Part shown: piece after piece, positions 37,607 through 50,252 of the stretch
How the letters are laid out: each line of letters begins with the position of its first letter
Position numbering within the stretch: position 1 is the stretch's first letter
NCBI RefSeq assembly: GCF_904849725.1
Contig: NC_058519.1
Span: 539,904,316-539,968,315, forward strand
Direction of reading: 5' to 3'
Source: Hordeum vulgare subsp. vulgare
Lineage: Eukaryota; Streptophyta; Magnoliopsida; Poales; Poaceae
Length of the DNA stretch: 64,000 nucleotides
The notes under the pieces: generated by a model
What the model saw: only the letters and a program-made list of their open reading frames with translations
Told to the model about the DNA's origin: nothing
Databases searched by the model: none
Made by a program: the position numbers and the translations under genes

Positions 37607-38466
37607 ATGGAAAATAATCCTCTAAGGGGTTTGTTTGGGGTATCTTCACCTCGACCGAAACCACAATTAGTTGCCCCTCAACCTACTTCACCTACTGAAA
37701 ATATTGAATATGAAATTCCTTCGGGTATGGTAGAACAACTGCTAGCAAATCCTTATGCAGGAGATGGAACGGAACATCCTGATATGCACTTGATATATGT
37801 GGATGAAATTTGTGGATTGTTTAAGCTTGCAGGTTTACCCGGAGATGAAGCTAAGATGAATGTTTTCCTTTTATCTTTGAAGGTAAAATCATTGACATGG
37901 TATAGGCTATGCGATGATATTGAATCTTGGAACTGGAATCGGTTGAAATTGGAATTCCATCAAAACAATTATCCTATGCATCTAGTTCATCGTGATCGGA
38001 ATTATATATATAATTTTTGGCCTCGTGAAGGAGAGAAAGTATCGCTCTATATTGGGGGAGGCTTAAGTCAATGTTATATTCATGCCCCAATCATGAGCTC
38101 TCAAGAGAAATTATTATTCAGAATTTTTATGCTCGACTTTCTCGTAATGATCAATCCATGCTCGATACTTCTTGTACTGGTTCTTTTATGAAGAAGACTA
38201 TTGAATTTCAGTGGGATATTTTAGAAACAATTAAACACAACTCTGAAGATTGGGAACTCGACGAAGGTAAAGAGACAGGTATTGAACCTAAGTTTGATTG
38301 TGTTAAATCTTTTATGAATACCGATGCTTTTCAAAAGTTTAGAACTAAATATGGACTTGACTCTGAGATAGTAGCTTCCTTTTGTGAATCTTTTGCTACT
38401 CATGTTGATCTCCCTAAGAAGAATTGGTTTAAATATCACCCACCTATTAAAGAAGAAATAAAATAA
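37607..38466 (+). pseudogene. Gag of the Athila-lineage element, frameshifted
   Basis: The reading starts at MENNPLRGLFG and runs through a gag core with GDGTEHPDMHLIYVDEICGL and LSLKVKSLTWY, the usual capsid-like region of Athila Gag. A frameshift near 38070-38090 moves the reading to a second frame that continues to 38466. A stop ends it before the nucleocapsid/protease part. It cannot give a complete Gag. Confidence 0.8.
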
Positions 38467-39405
38467 CAGGTAAAAGCTAAAGAAGAAATTATCATTTACA
38501 ATGTTGATCCAGTTGTTCCCGCTGCTTATATTGAAAAACCACCTTTCCCTGTTAGGATGAAGGAACATACTAAAGCTTCAACTGTGGTTAACAAAAGTTA
38601 TGTTAGAACACCCAAACCAGCTGAACAAATCAGAGTTGAACCTAGTGTTGCTATGATTAAATATCGATGGGCATGTTATTTACTTATATGATGAAGCTTC
38701 TAGAATTGCCAAACCGGATAAAAAAGATAAACATAGACCAGTTGTTGGCATGCGTGTTGTCTCAATTAAGATATGAGATCACTTTTATCATGGGTTGGAT
38801 GACCTATGTGTTGGTGTGAGTGATATTTCCTTATATGAAGAAATTAAGAATGAAATAGCACCTATTGAAATAGAATACGTAAATGTTACTATTAAACTTG
38901 TCAATAGAGATACCATATCACCAATTGGGATTCTGAGAGATGTTGAAGTCTTGTGTGGGAAGATAAAATACCCTACTGATTTTCTTGTTCTTGGCTCCCC
39001 ACAAGATGACTTTTGTCCCATTATCTTTGGTAGACCTTTCTTGAACACCGTCAATGCCAAAAATAGATTGTAAGAAACAAACTGTCGGTGTTAGATTTGG
39101 TGATGAATCTCATGAATTTAACTTTTCCAAGTTTAGTAGACAACCGCATAAGAAAGATTTGCCTAGTAAGGATGAAATTATTGGTCTTGCTTCTATTGTT
39201 GTACCTCCTACTGATCCTTTAGAACAATATTTGCTAGACCATGAAAATGATTTACATATGCATGAAAGAAATGAAATAGATAGAATCTTTTTCGAACAAC
39301 AACCTCTGCTTAAGCACAACTTGCCTATTATAACTATAGGAGGCCCCCCTCCACCTAAAGGTGATCTCGTGTTTCAATTAAAACAATTGCCAGACACATT
39401 GAAAT
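38467..39405 (+). pseudogene. Protease region of the Athila-lineage pol, broken
   Basis: Open blocks at 38795-39073 and 39054-39449 encode a retropepsin-type segment with SPIGILRDVEVLCGKIKYP and IIFGRPFLNT, the usual C-terminal half of Athila protease, then the linker towards reverse transcriptase. I did not find an intact catalytic Asp-Thr/Ser-Gly motif in frame. A stop follows a frame change near 39060. Confidence 0.7.
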
Positions 39406-40922
39406 ATGCTCATGTTGATGAGAAAAAAGATATATCATGTTATTATTAGTGCTAACCTTTTAGAACATGAAGAAGAAAGATTATTGAAAGTTCTAAGGAC
39501 GCACCGAGCTGCTATTGGATATACTCTTGATGATCTTAAGGGCATTAGTCCCACTCTATGTCAGCACAAGATTAATATGGAACCTGATGCTAAACCCGTT
39601 GTTGATCACCAATGTCGGTTAAATTCGAAGATGAAAGAAGTGGTAAGAACAGAAACATTGAAACTTCTGGAAGCAGGTATAATCTATCCTATAGCTGATA
39701 GTACATGGGTAAGTCATGTTCATTGTGTCTCTAAGAAGGGATGTATTACTATTGTTCCTAATGATAAGAATGAACTTATTCCACAAAGAATTGTCACGGG
39801 CTATAGAATGGTAATTGATTTTAGAAAATTAAACAAAGCAACTAGAAAAGATCATTACCCTCTGCCTTTTATTGATCTAATGTAAGAAAGATTATCTAAG
39901 CACACACATTTTTTGCTTTCTTGATGGATATTCTGTTTTTTCACAAATACCTGTTTCACAACCTAATCAAGAAAAGACACTTCTACTTGTCCTTTTGGAA
40001 CTTATGCTTATAGACGTATGCATTTTGGTTTATGTAATGCACCTGCTACCTTTCAAAGATGCATGACTGCTATATTCTCTGATTTCTGTGAAAAGATTGT
40101 TGAGATTTTCATGGATGAATTTTCTGCTTATGGGATGTCTTTTGATGATTGTTTAGGCAATCTTGATCGAGTTTTGCAGAGATGTGAACAAACAAATCTT
40201 GTCTTGAATTGGGAGAAGTGCCATTTATGGTTAACGAAGGTATTTTTTTGGGCCATAAAATTTCTGAAATAGGCATTGAGGTGAACAAAACCAAGGTTGA
40301 TGCAATTGAGAAAATGCCATGTCCTAAAGATATCAAAGGTATTCGTAGTTTCCTTGGTCATGTTGGTTTCTATAAGATGTTTATCAAAGACTTTCATAAA
40401 ATTTCTAGGCCTCTTACAAATCTTTTGCAAAAGGATATTCCTTTTGTGTTTGATGATGATTGTTTGGAAGCCTTCGAAACACTAAACAAAGCGTTAATTA
40501 CTGCACATGTTGTTCAACCACCTAATTGGAACTTGCCTTTTGAGATTATGTGTTATGCTAGTGATTATGCTGTTGGTGTTGTTCTAGGACAAAGAGTTGA
40601 TAATAAATTGAATGTTATCCATTATGCTAGTAAAACTCTGGACAGTGCTCAACGAAATTATGCTACTACTGAAAAAGAATTCTTAGCAGTAGTGTTTGCT
40701 TGTGATAAATTCATATCTTACATTGTTGATTCTAAAGTTATTGTTCACACCAATGATGCCGATATTAAATTTCTTATGGAAAAGAAAGATGGTAAACCTA
40801 GACTCATTAGGTGGGTTCTTCTGTTACAAGAATTTGATTTGCATATCACTGATAGGAAAGGAGCAGAGAACCCGGTAGCTGATAACTTGTCTAGGCTTGA
40901 AAATATTCTTAATGACCCATAA
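39406..40922 (+). pseudogene. Reverse transcriptase and RNase H, Athila type, inactive
   Basis: Three overlapping-frame blocks (39406-39885, 40018-40272, 40209-40922) cover the fingers/palm (VIDFRKLNKATRKDHYPLPF), the catalytic motif, the thumb ([18 protein letters not shown]) and RNase H ([35 protein letters not shown]). The motif that should read FMDDFSVYG is FMDEFSAYG: the second catalytic Asp is Glu. The 39886-40017 segment is out of frame. An RNase H Asp in the VHTDHA-type motif reads VHTNDA here. These losses make the enzyme very unlikely to work. Confidence 0.88.
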
Positions 40923-41039
40923 CCTATTAACGATAGCTTTCCTGATGAACAATTAGATGCAATAAATGTTTCTAATAGTAGACCTTGGTATGTTGATTAT
41001 GCTAATTATATTGTTGCTAAATACATACCACTTAGCTTC

Positions 41040-41524
41040 ACATACCAAAAAAATAAAAAAAATTCTTCTATGATTTAAGACATTACTTTTGGGATGACCC
41101 ACATCTTTATAAAGAAGGAGTAGATGGTATTATTAGACGTTGTGTACCTGAGCATGAATAGGAACAAATCCTATGGAAATGTCACTCCAAAGCTTATGGA
41201 GGGCATCACGTGGGAGACAGAACCGCTCATAAGGTATTACAATCTGGTTTTTATTGGCCTACTCACTTCAAGGATGCCCGTAAGTTTGTCTCATCTTATG
41301 ATGAATGTCAAAGAATAGGTAATATCGGTAAGCGTCAAGAAATGCCTATGAATTATTCACTTGCTGTTGAACCATTTGATGTTTGGGGTTTTGATTTCAT
41401 GGGACCTTTTCCTTCCTCTAATGGGTATACACATATTTTGGTTGCTGTTGATTATGTTACTAAGTGGGTAGAAGCTATTCCAACTAGTTTTGCTGTTCAC
41501 AACACCTCTATTAAAACGCTTAAG
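41040..41524 (+). pseudogene. Integrase, 5' part, split by insertion
   Basis: It encodes the zinc-binding segment ([20 protein letters not shown]) and the first part of the catalytic core with [20 protein letters not shown] and the first catalytic Asp. In the HHCC motif one Cys is lost (SSYDECQR where the family has a C-x2-C pair). Reading stops at the TTAAG where the 41525-44299 element is inserted. Confidence 0.85.
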
Positions 41525-42640
41525 TGAAAAGGACGTGGATGTCGCCTAGAGGGGGGGTGAATAGGCGCTTTAAAATAGTTAAGGTTTAGGCTTGAACAAA
41601 TGCGGAATAAAACTAACGTTTAATATGTCAAGCACAAAACCTACAAACAACTAGGCTCACCTATGTGCACCAACAACTTATGCTAAGCAAGATAAACAAC
41701 TAAGTGATAGCAAGATATATTACAATAAACAATATGTCTATCACAAAGTAAGGTGCATAAGTAAAGGGTTCGGGTAAGAGATAACCGAGGCACGGGGAGA
41801 CGATGATGTATCCCGAAGTTCACACCCTTGCGGATGCTAATCTCCGTTAGAGCGGTGTGGAGGCACAATGCTCCCCAAGATGCCACTAAGGCCACCGTAA
41901 TCTCCTCACGCCCTCGCACAATGCAAGATGCCGTGATTCCACTAAGGGACCCTTGAGGGTGGTCACCGAACCCGTACAAATGGCAACCCTTGGGGGCGGT
42001 CACCGAACCCGTACACGTGGCAACCCTTGGGGGCCGTTACCGGTACCCGTACAAATTGCTCGGGGCAATCTCCACAACCTAATTGGAGACCCCGACGCTT
42101 CCCGAAGCTTCACACCACAATGATTGAGCTCCGAGACACCACCAAGCTTCTAGGACGCCAAAGCATCCACGAATAACAATATCAAGGGTACTAAGTACCA
42201 AAGGTAGTAAGCTTCTCAACTTCTCACTTCCACGTATCACCGTGGAGAACTCAAACCGATGCAACTAATGCAATGGCAAGAACACACGAAGTGGTCAAGT
42301 CCCTCACACTCAAATCCCTCCACAACAACAACAGCTATGGAGAAATATGAGAGGAAGAACAAGGAGCTCACAAAGAACTCCAAGATCAAGATCCAAGGGG
42401 TTCCCCTCACATAGAGGAGAAAGTGATTGGTGGAGATGTGGATCTAGATCTCCTCTCTCTTTTCCCTCAAGAACAAGCAAGAATCATTGGAGGGATTGAG
42501 AGTAATCAAGCTCTAAGAATGTCAACAATGGAGGTAGAACAAGAGCTCAACAGATGGATAAGACCAAGGGGGAAGAAGACCCCCTTTATATAGTGGGGGA
42601 AAGAATCAGACCGTTACCCCCACTCTCTGCCCGAGCTCCA

Positions 42641-42958
42641 GCGGTACTACCGCTGGCTGCAGCGGTACTACCGCTGGCACTCCAGCGGTACTACCGCTAG
42701 CACTCCAGCGGTACTACCGCCAGCTAGCGGTACTACCGCTGGGCCCCTGGTAGTGCAAAGGCACTACCACCGCCAAGAAAGTCTTCGCAAAAAGGTCCGT
42801 CCACGAACAACCGCTAGGCAGGCGGTACTAAGCTCCTGGAGCGGTACTACCGCTGACCAGGGGAGGTACTACCGCGAGCCAGCGGTACTACCGCTAGGGC
42901 CAGCGGTACTACCGCCAACTCTAGCGGTACTACCGCTAGGTCCAGCGGTACTACCGCT
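42641..42958. repeat. Cluster of near-palindromic GCGGTACTACCGC units
   Basis: Ten exact copies of GCGGTACTACCGC occur in about 320 bp (first at 42641, last at 42945), with at least two degenerate ones. The extended unit AGCGGTACTACCGCT is self-complementary except at its central base. Spacing is irregular, with most intervals near 20 bases. Confidence 0.9.
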
Positions 42959-43620
42959 CGCCACTGAAACAGCCATAACTTTCGCATACGAGCTCCGAAT
43001 CGAGCAAACCCAAGCTTGTTGGATTCAGGACGACAAGGGCTATCCAAACAGCGGCTGGAAATCTTAAGACCATGCGGTTATGAATATGCCAAAGATATAG
43101 AGATGTGAGATCTCTATGAATGAAGAACCGGCAAAAACTCCAACATCGAAAACATCATAGTAGATGCATATGGACTCCGTTTTCGATGAACTCGAGCTTG
43201 TCACGAAGATGACCATAAGCTATAAAACTCACAAAGAGAAACACCAAACAAAAACCAAGAAGTATGATGCAAGGATGCAAATGGTTTGAGCTCTCAACGA
43301 ACGATACGATCAAGCTACTCACTTGAGAGCCCCCCTTGATAGAACATCAATCTATCCTAACCAGAAAACCTATCAAGGGCAAACCTATACCTTGCACCTC
43401 GTCCTCTTGAGCTAGATGATGATGATCTTGGCTTCCTCAAGATGGACCACCTTTCTTGATTGCGTTGGCTTGATGAAGACTAGTTGATTGCTCCCCCATA
43501 CTCACTATGGGTGAGCCACTCTTCAGCATATCTTCACAAGTCCATTGCCACCACAATGGATGGCAAGCTTCAAGCATGATATCTTCGTGCTGATCCACTT
43601 GAACTTGCACATCGCAATCT

Positions 43621-44107
43621 TGATGACGATCACAACTTGACGTCATACTCCATGGGTTGTATGAGATCTTCCCTTTGACGCAAGCCCATGGAAACACACC
43701 TAACCCCCACATAGAACTCTCACGAAGACCATGGGTTAGTACACAAACACGTAATGGACAATGCTTACCATACCATGGGATCACTTGATCCCTCTCGGTA
43801 CATCTTGTACGCTTTGTGTGTTGATCATCTTGGTTTACTCTTTGTTTGAGATCTTGATCAACCATTGATGACGATCACAACTTGACGTCATACTCCATGG
43901 GTTGTATGAGATCTTCCCTTTGACGCAAGCCCATGGAAACACACCTAACCCCATAGAACTCTCACGAAGACCATGGGTTAGTACACAAACACGTAATGGA
44001 CAATGCTTACCATACCATGGGATCACTTGATCCCTCTCGGTACATCTTGTACGCTTTGTGTGTTGATCATCTTGATTTACTCTTTGTCTGAGATCTTGAT
44101 CAACCAT
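43621..44107. repeat. Tandem duplication of about 245 bp
   Basis: Unit 1 (43621-43865) and unit 2 (43866-44107) both begin tgatgacgatcacaacttga and end at gatcttgatcaaccat. Unit 2 lacks a few bases near ctaacccc. The units are almost identical, so the duplication is recent or the two copies have been homogenised. Confidence 0.9.
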
Positions 44108-44299
44108 GTGTCTCTATGACCATTCTTTGGATAATACCTTGAATACCATCTTGGTCATCATATAAACTCCTTGAACCCAACAGATGGACTTCAAAAAGTG
44201 CCTATGGACAAATCCTATAAATGTAACTTAAGGCAACCATTAGTCCATAGGAATTGTCATCAAGTACCAAAACCACATATGGAGATATATGCTCCAACA

Positions 44300-44961
44300 T
44301 TAAGGAAGTTATTTTCCCAAGGTTTGGAGTCCCTAGATATTTAATGACTGATGGTGGTTCACACTTTATTCATGGTGCTTTTCATAAAATGTTGTTAAGT
44401 ATGATGTTAACCATAGAATTGCATCACCTTATCATCCTCAGTCTAGTGGTCAAGTTGAACTTAGCAATAGAGAAATAAAACAAATCTTACAAAAGATTTT
44501 CAATAGGTCCTAGAAGAATTGGTCTAAGAAATTAGATGATGCACTTTGGGCTTATAGAACAACATATAAAAATCCTATGGGTATGTCTCCTTACAAAACG
44601 GTTTATGGAAAATCTTGTCATTTGCCTTTTGAGTTAGAACATAAAGCATATTGGGCAATCAAAGAACTCAACTATGATTTCAAACTTGCCGGTGAAAAGA
44701 GGTTATTTGATATTAGCTCATTAGATGAATGTAGAACCCAAGCTTATGAAAATGAAAAATTATTTAAATAAGAAGTTAAAAGATGGCATGACAAAAGAAT
44801 CTAAAAAGCGTGAGTTCAAAGTTGGAGAATATGTTCTTTTGTACAACTCTCATTTCAGATGCTTTGCCGGAAAACTCCTCTCGAAACGGGAAGGACCCTA
44901 AGTTATCGAGGAGGTCTATCGGTTCGGAGCTATCAAAATAAATAATGTCGAAGGTAGTAAC
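44300..44961 (+). pseudogene. Integrase, 3' part, of the Athila-lineage element
   Basis: This continues the core after the insert: EVIFPRFGVPRYLMTDGGSH with the second catalytic Asp, the [10 protein letters not shown] / SGQVEL region in a shifted frame, GMSPYKTVYGKSCHLPFELE, then the C-terminal segment (RWHDKRI..., FAGKLL, GAIKINNVEGSN). Frameshifts near 44400 and 44500 and a stop at 44769 break it. It ends at 44961, where the minus-strand LTR begins. GTAAC (44957-44961) is the candidate target duplication, to be found again beyond the window. Confidence 0.82.
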
Positions 44962-46475
44962 TGCTACTTCTCGAGCTTGTGTTGGTTTTTCCCTTGAAGA
45001 GGAAAGGGTGATGCAGCAAAGTAGCGATAAGTATTTCCCTCAGTTTAGAGGCAAGGTATCAATCCAGTAGGAGTATCAAGATGAGGCACCAATGTTCCTG
45101 CGCAAAAACAAACAAACTTGCACCCAATGCGATAAAGGAGTTGTCAATCCCTTCACGATTATTTCAAGGTGAGATCTGAAGGTGAAAAGTGCAACAAAGT
45201 AAATTGTAGATGTGAAAATATGATGTGAAGTAGACCCGGGGGCCATAGTGTTCACTAGAGGCTTCTCTCATGATAGCAAGTATTACGATGGGTGAACGAA
45301 TTACTGTCGAGCAATTGATAGAATCGTGCAAAGTCTTGATGATATCTAAGGCAATGATCATACATATAGGCATCACGTCCGAGACAAGTAGACCGATACT
45401 TTGTGCATCTACTACTATTACTCCACACATCCACCGCTATCCAGCATGCATCTAGTGTATTGAGTTCATAACAAACAGAGTAACGCCTTAAGCAAGATGA
45501 CATGATGTAGAGGGATAGATTCATGCAATATGATATAAACCCCAACCTTTTACCCTTGATGACAAGAACACAATGCGTGCCTCGCTACCCCTTCTATCAC
45601 TAGGTGAGGACACCACACAGTATGAACCCAAAACCAAGCACTTCTCCCATTGCAAGAATTATAGATCAAGTTGGCCAAACGAAACCCACAACTCGAAGAG
45701 AATTACAAGGATACAAAATCATGCATATAAGAGATCAGAGGAGACTCAAATAATATTCATAGATAATCTGATCATAAATCCACAATTCATCGGATCTCGA
45801 CAAACACACCGCAAAAGAAAGTTATATCGGATAGATCTCCATGAAGATCATGGAGAACTTTGTATTGAAGATCCAAGAGAGAGAAGAAGCCATCTAGCTA
45901 CTAGCTGTGGACCCGAAGGTCTGTGGTGAACTACTCACGCATCATCGGAGAGGCAATGGTGTTGATGAAGAAGCCCTCCGTGTCCGAATCCCCCTCCGGC
46001 AGGGCACCAGAACAGTCCCAGATGGGATCTTGCGGAGACAGAAGCTTGCGGCGACGGAAAAGTATTTTCGTGGATCTCTTCTCTGGTTTCGGGATTTTAG
46101 AGAATTTATAGGCGAAAGAGGTAGGACAAAGGAGCCACATGGGGCCCACAAGCCTGTCAGGCGCCCCCCCCCACTCCGCGGCTAGGGGGCTTGTGATCTC
46201 CCCCGAGGTCTCCTGCCTTGGTTCTCAAGTCCCCTGCGTATCTTCTATTATGGAAAAAATAATCCCGTAGGTTTTATTCCGTTTGGACTCCGTTTAATAT
46301 TCTTTTCTGAAAAGGTCAAAAACACGGAAAAAACAGAAACTGGCACTTGGCACTGAGTTAATAGGTTAGTCCAAAAAAGATATAAAATAGCATATTCACG
46401 CATATAAAACATCCAAGGTTGACAAGATAATAGCATGGAACCATCAAAAATTATAGATACGTTGGAGACGTATCA
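44962..46475 (-). repeat. 3' LTR of the minus-strand non-autonomous element
   Basis: On the minus strand it starts TGATACGTCTCCAACGTATC at 46475 and ends ...CTCGAGAAGTAGCA at 44962, 1514 bp. It is uninterrupted and serves as the reference for the split 5' LTR. Confidence 0.9.
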
Positions 46476-46476
46476 A

Positions 46477-46490
46477 GCATCCCCAGGCTT
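46477..46490 (-). other. Polypurine tract next to the 3' LTR
   Basis: The minus strand reads AAGCCTGGGGATGC, followed by one T and then the LTR start TGATACG. This is the position of the plus-strand primer in LTR retrotransposons. It is one base different from the internal 14-mers at 48551-48564, 48606-48619 and 49792-49805. Confidence 0.65.
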
Positions 46491-48533
46491 AACTCCTCCT
46501 CGTCCTCGAGTAGGGAAGTGATAAATACCGAATTTTTGATGTGGAATGCTACCTAACATATTTTTCCTTTGTAAATTCTTTCTTGTGGCATGAATGTTGA
46601 GATCCGTAAGATACAAAACAATAGTTTACTATTGACATGAAAATAATAATATTTCAAGCATACTAGCAAAGTAATCATGAACTTTTGAAATAACAAGGCC
46701 AAAGAAAGTTATCCCTACAAAATCATATAGTCTAGCTATGCTCCATCATCCCCACACAGCGAATTTAAATCATGCACAACCCCGGTATTGGCCAAGTAAT
46801 TGTTTTCGCACTCTTACTTTCTCAAACTTTTTTGACTCTCACGCAATACATGAGCGTGAGCCATGGATATAGCACTATAGGTGGAATAGAGTGTGGTGGA
46901 GGTTGTGAGGAAAAAAGGAGGAGATGGTCACATCGACTCGGCGTATCAACGGGCTATGGAGATGCCCATTAATAGATATCAATGTGAATGAGTAGGGATT
47001 GCCATGCAACGGATGCACTAGAGCTATAAGTATGTGAAAGCTCAAAAAGAAAACTAGTGGGTGTGCACCCAACTTGCTTGCTCAGGAAGACCTAGGGAAA
47101 TTTTGAGGAAGCCCATCATTGGAATATACAAGCCAAGTTATATAATGAAAATTCCCACTAGTATATGAAGGTGACGAAACAAGAGACTCTCTATCATGAA
47201 GAACATAGTGCTATTTTGAAGCACAAGTGTGGAAAAAGATAGTAGCATTGTCCCTTCTCTCTTTTTCTCTCATCATTTTTTTGTTTGGGCTCTTTGGGCT
47301 CTTTGGCCTCTTTTTTTCATTTTTTTTGTGGGCATCTTTGGCCTCTTTTTTTATTTCCTCACATGGGACAATGCTCTAATAATGATGATCATCACACTTT
47401 TATTTACTTACAACTCAATACTTAGAACAATGATGACTCTATATGAAATGCCTCCGGCAGTGTACCGGGATGTGCAACGATCTAGCTTAGCGTATGATGT
47501 TGAACATCTCGCTAGCTATCTTACGATAATGCAATGGCAATATGAAAGTGACGGTACATGTCATGAGACGGAACGGTGGGAGTTGCATGGCAATATATCT
47601 CGGAATGGCTATGAAAATGCCATAATAGGAAGGTATGGTGGCTGTTTTGAGGAAGGTATATGGTGGGTTTGTGCACCGGCGAAAGTTGCGCGGCACTAGG
47701 GAGGCTAGCAATGGTGGAAGGGTGAGAGTGCGTATAATCCATGGACTCACATTAGTCATGAAGAACTCGTATACTTATTGCGAAAATTTTATTAGTAATC
47801 GAAACAAAGTGCTAAACGCATACTCCTAGGGGAAGGGTTGGTAGGTGTTTAACCATCGCACGATCTCGACCGCCACACGAAGGATGACAATCAATAAATC
47901 AATTATGCTTCGACTTCCTAACATAGCGGTTCACCATACGTGCATGCTACGAGAATCACTAACTTCAACACAAGTATTTCTAGATTCACAACACCCTACT
48001 AACATAACTCTAATATTACCATATCCATATCTCAAAACTAATTGTGAGGAATCAGACTTCTCTTACTAATCAATGCACTTGAATATGGAAGTTTTTATTA
48101 TATCCTCTTTGGATGCCTATCATACTTAGGACTAATTTCATAGCACACGCCAATTACCAAGTTACTTAGAGAGAGCACTCTCAAAAGGATATAAGTGAAG
48201 ATCGAGAGTTTTTATTTTTTCAAAATGTGACACCGCCGTGCTCTAAAAAGATTTAATGAAGCACTAGAGCAAAATTATCTAGCTCAAAAGATATAAGTGA
48301 AGCACATGCGAGCTAAATTGCCTAACTCAAAAGATATAAGTGAAGCTCATTGAGTGTTCTAGCAAATTCACGATGAGTGCATGTCCCTCTCAAAAAGGTG
48401 TGAAGCAAGGATGATTGTGACAAAACAAAAACAAAGACTCCTATAATACACGACGCTCCAAGCAAAACACATATCATGTGGTGAATAAAAATATAGCTCC
48501 AAGTAACGTTACCGATGGATTGAAGATGAAAGA

Positions 48534-48558
48534 GGGGATGCCTTCCCGGGGCATCCCC
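48534..48558 (-). other. Conserved hairpin of the non-autonomous element, copy 2
   Basis: A 9-bp perfect stem GGGGATGCC/GGCATCCCC is closed by a 7-base loop. The element-sense sequence is the same as the copy at 60953-60977, including a CCCGGG palindrome at the top of the stem and loop. Confidence 0.75.
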
Positions 48559-49640
48559 AAGCTTAGGCTTTTTGGTGTCCTTGAATTTGGCTTGGGATGT
48601 CTTGGGCATCCCCAAGCTTAATCTCTTTCCGCTCTTTATCCCATTGTCCATGAGAACATCACCCAAAACTTGAAAAGTTCACAACACAAAACTTAAACAG
48701 AAACTCGTGATATCATTAGCATAAGAAAACAAAACACCAACTCTTTAGTTACTATAGTAAACTTGATTTCTATTTAGATTGATGTTATATTACTATATTC
48801 TCACTTTTCCATGGCTAGTACCCCCGATATTATCCATAGTTTCATCAAAATAAGCAATCAACACAACAAAAATAGAATCTGTCGAAAACAGACCGGTCTG
48901 TAGCAATCTGTATACTTCGTATACTTCTGGTATCCCAAAAATTCTGAAAAATTATGACAATTAGGGCAATTCGTATATAAACCAGCAGCAAAAAGAATCA
49001 ACTCAATAGCTCTTTCTGGATAGGAATTAAAAATAATTTCATGATCGCAAAGTTTCTGTCTTTTTCAGCATGATCAAACAACCATCACCAAAACTAATCA
49101 TAAAGGTTCTACTTGGCACAAACACTAAAAGAAACGTAAAAAAACACAATCATAACAGAATTATGATGGTGTGGACACAACAAAACAAAAAGTAAAAAGC
49201 AAAAATAAATTTATTCATTGGGTTGCCTCCCAACAAGCGCTTTTATTTAAAGCCTTTTAGCTAGGCATTGATAATTCAATGATGCTCACATAGAAGATAG
49301 CAATCGGACACGAAGAGAGCATCATGAAACATGTGACAAACATATCTAAGTCTAACATACTTCCTATGCATAGGAATTTTATAGGAAAACAAATTGTCAA
49401 GACAACCAATAGTTACCATATGCAAGGAAGAAGAAAGAGACAATACCTATCTCAACAAAACGAGAGGTGATTTAGTGATATGAAAATTTCTACAACCATA
49501 TTTTCCTATCTCATAATAATTACATGTGGGATCATATTCAAATTCAACAATATAACTATCACATATGATATTATTTTAATGATCCACGTGCATGCAAAGT
49601 TGACACTCTTCAAAAATAGTGGGATTATCATCAACTAAAG

Positions 49641-50045
49641 TCATGACTTCTCCAAACCCACTTTCAATCTTATTGCAAACATTATTATCAATATCATATA
49701 CATCATGAGGCTTAAAAAAATTTCAAGATCGTAAGAAAAATCATCACCCCAATCATGATCATTGCAACAAGTAGTGGACATAGCAAAACTAGCATCCCCA
49801 AGCTTAGGGTTTTGCATATTTTTAGCATGATTGACATTAATAGAATTCATAGTGAAACCATTGCAATCATGCTTTTCATTCAAGGAGCCCTCGTGAATCA
49901 CTTCATAAATTTCTTTATCAAAATTTTCAGATTCACGCATCTCAAGCAAAACTTCATAAAGATAATCTAGTGCACAAAACTCACTAACAATTAGTTCAAC
50001 ATAATTGGATCTCTTAAAGAGATTAGCAAGTGGGTGAGGATACAT
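49641..50045 (-). pseudogene. Decayed copy of the conserved unknown ORF
   Basis: A 134-codon block carries the family landmarks NEKHDCN, MNSINV, NMQNPKLGDASF and an acidic segment. The reading is lost after SYDLEIFLSL by frameshift. The end-of-ORF sequence (gcctttTAGctaggcattg, near 49250-49270) and the conserved gttgcctcccaacaagcgct that follows it are still visible. The N-terminal part differs from the copy at 59386, suggesting variable leaders. Confidence 0.7.
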
Positions 50046-50252
50046 ATCAATAGATTTTCAGCAAGTGAAGATGCAAGCATATTGAAGGCACATAGCACAC
50101 AAGCAAAGGAAAGGCAAACGAAAAAGGCAAATATTTTTGTAAATTTTGTTTTTTCATAAGTGAGGGAGAGGAAAATGAGAGGCAAAAGGCAAATAATGTA
50201 AATGCAAGAGATGAGTTTGCGAAAGTTACTTGGATATGCTTCACTTGAATAC

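Larger units (their letters stand above)
41525..44299. mobile_element. 2.8-kb non-coding TG...CA element, TTAAG target duplication
   Basis: The insert begins TGAAAAGGACGTGGATGTCG and ends ...GCTCCAACA. The 5-bp duplication TTAAG is present on both sides (41520-41524 and 44300-44304). Removing the insert restores the integrase reading across the site. TG...CA ends and a 5-bp duplication are the signature of integrase-mediated insertion, so it is probably a solo LTR of a long-LTR element, or a short non-autonomous one. No coding domain was found. It holds the GCGGTACTACCGC array, short repeats with gtcaccgaacccgtac at 41960-42060, and a 245-bp tandem duplication. Family unknown to me. Confidence 0.82.
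35985..44961 (+). mobile_element. Athila-lineage LTR retrotransposon, 5' LTR to integrase, nested host
   Basis: A 5' LTR (35985-37500) and tRNA-Asp-like primer site (37512-37529) are followed by gag, protease, reverse transcriptase/RNase H and integrase in order, all with frameshifts or stops. A tRNA-Asp primer and the FMD-FS-YG reverse transcriptase signature are characteristic of the Athila lineage. A 2.8-kb insertion splits integrase (41525-44299). The element is cut at 44962 by the minus-strand non-autonomous element. Its 3' part should resume beyond the window. Confidence 0.88.

Noticed and set aside
42641..42958. Regular short repeats, considered as a CRISPR array
   Set aside because: The genome is a plant. 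Units are 13 bases with irregular short spacers, no leader and no cas genes.
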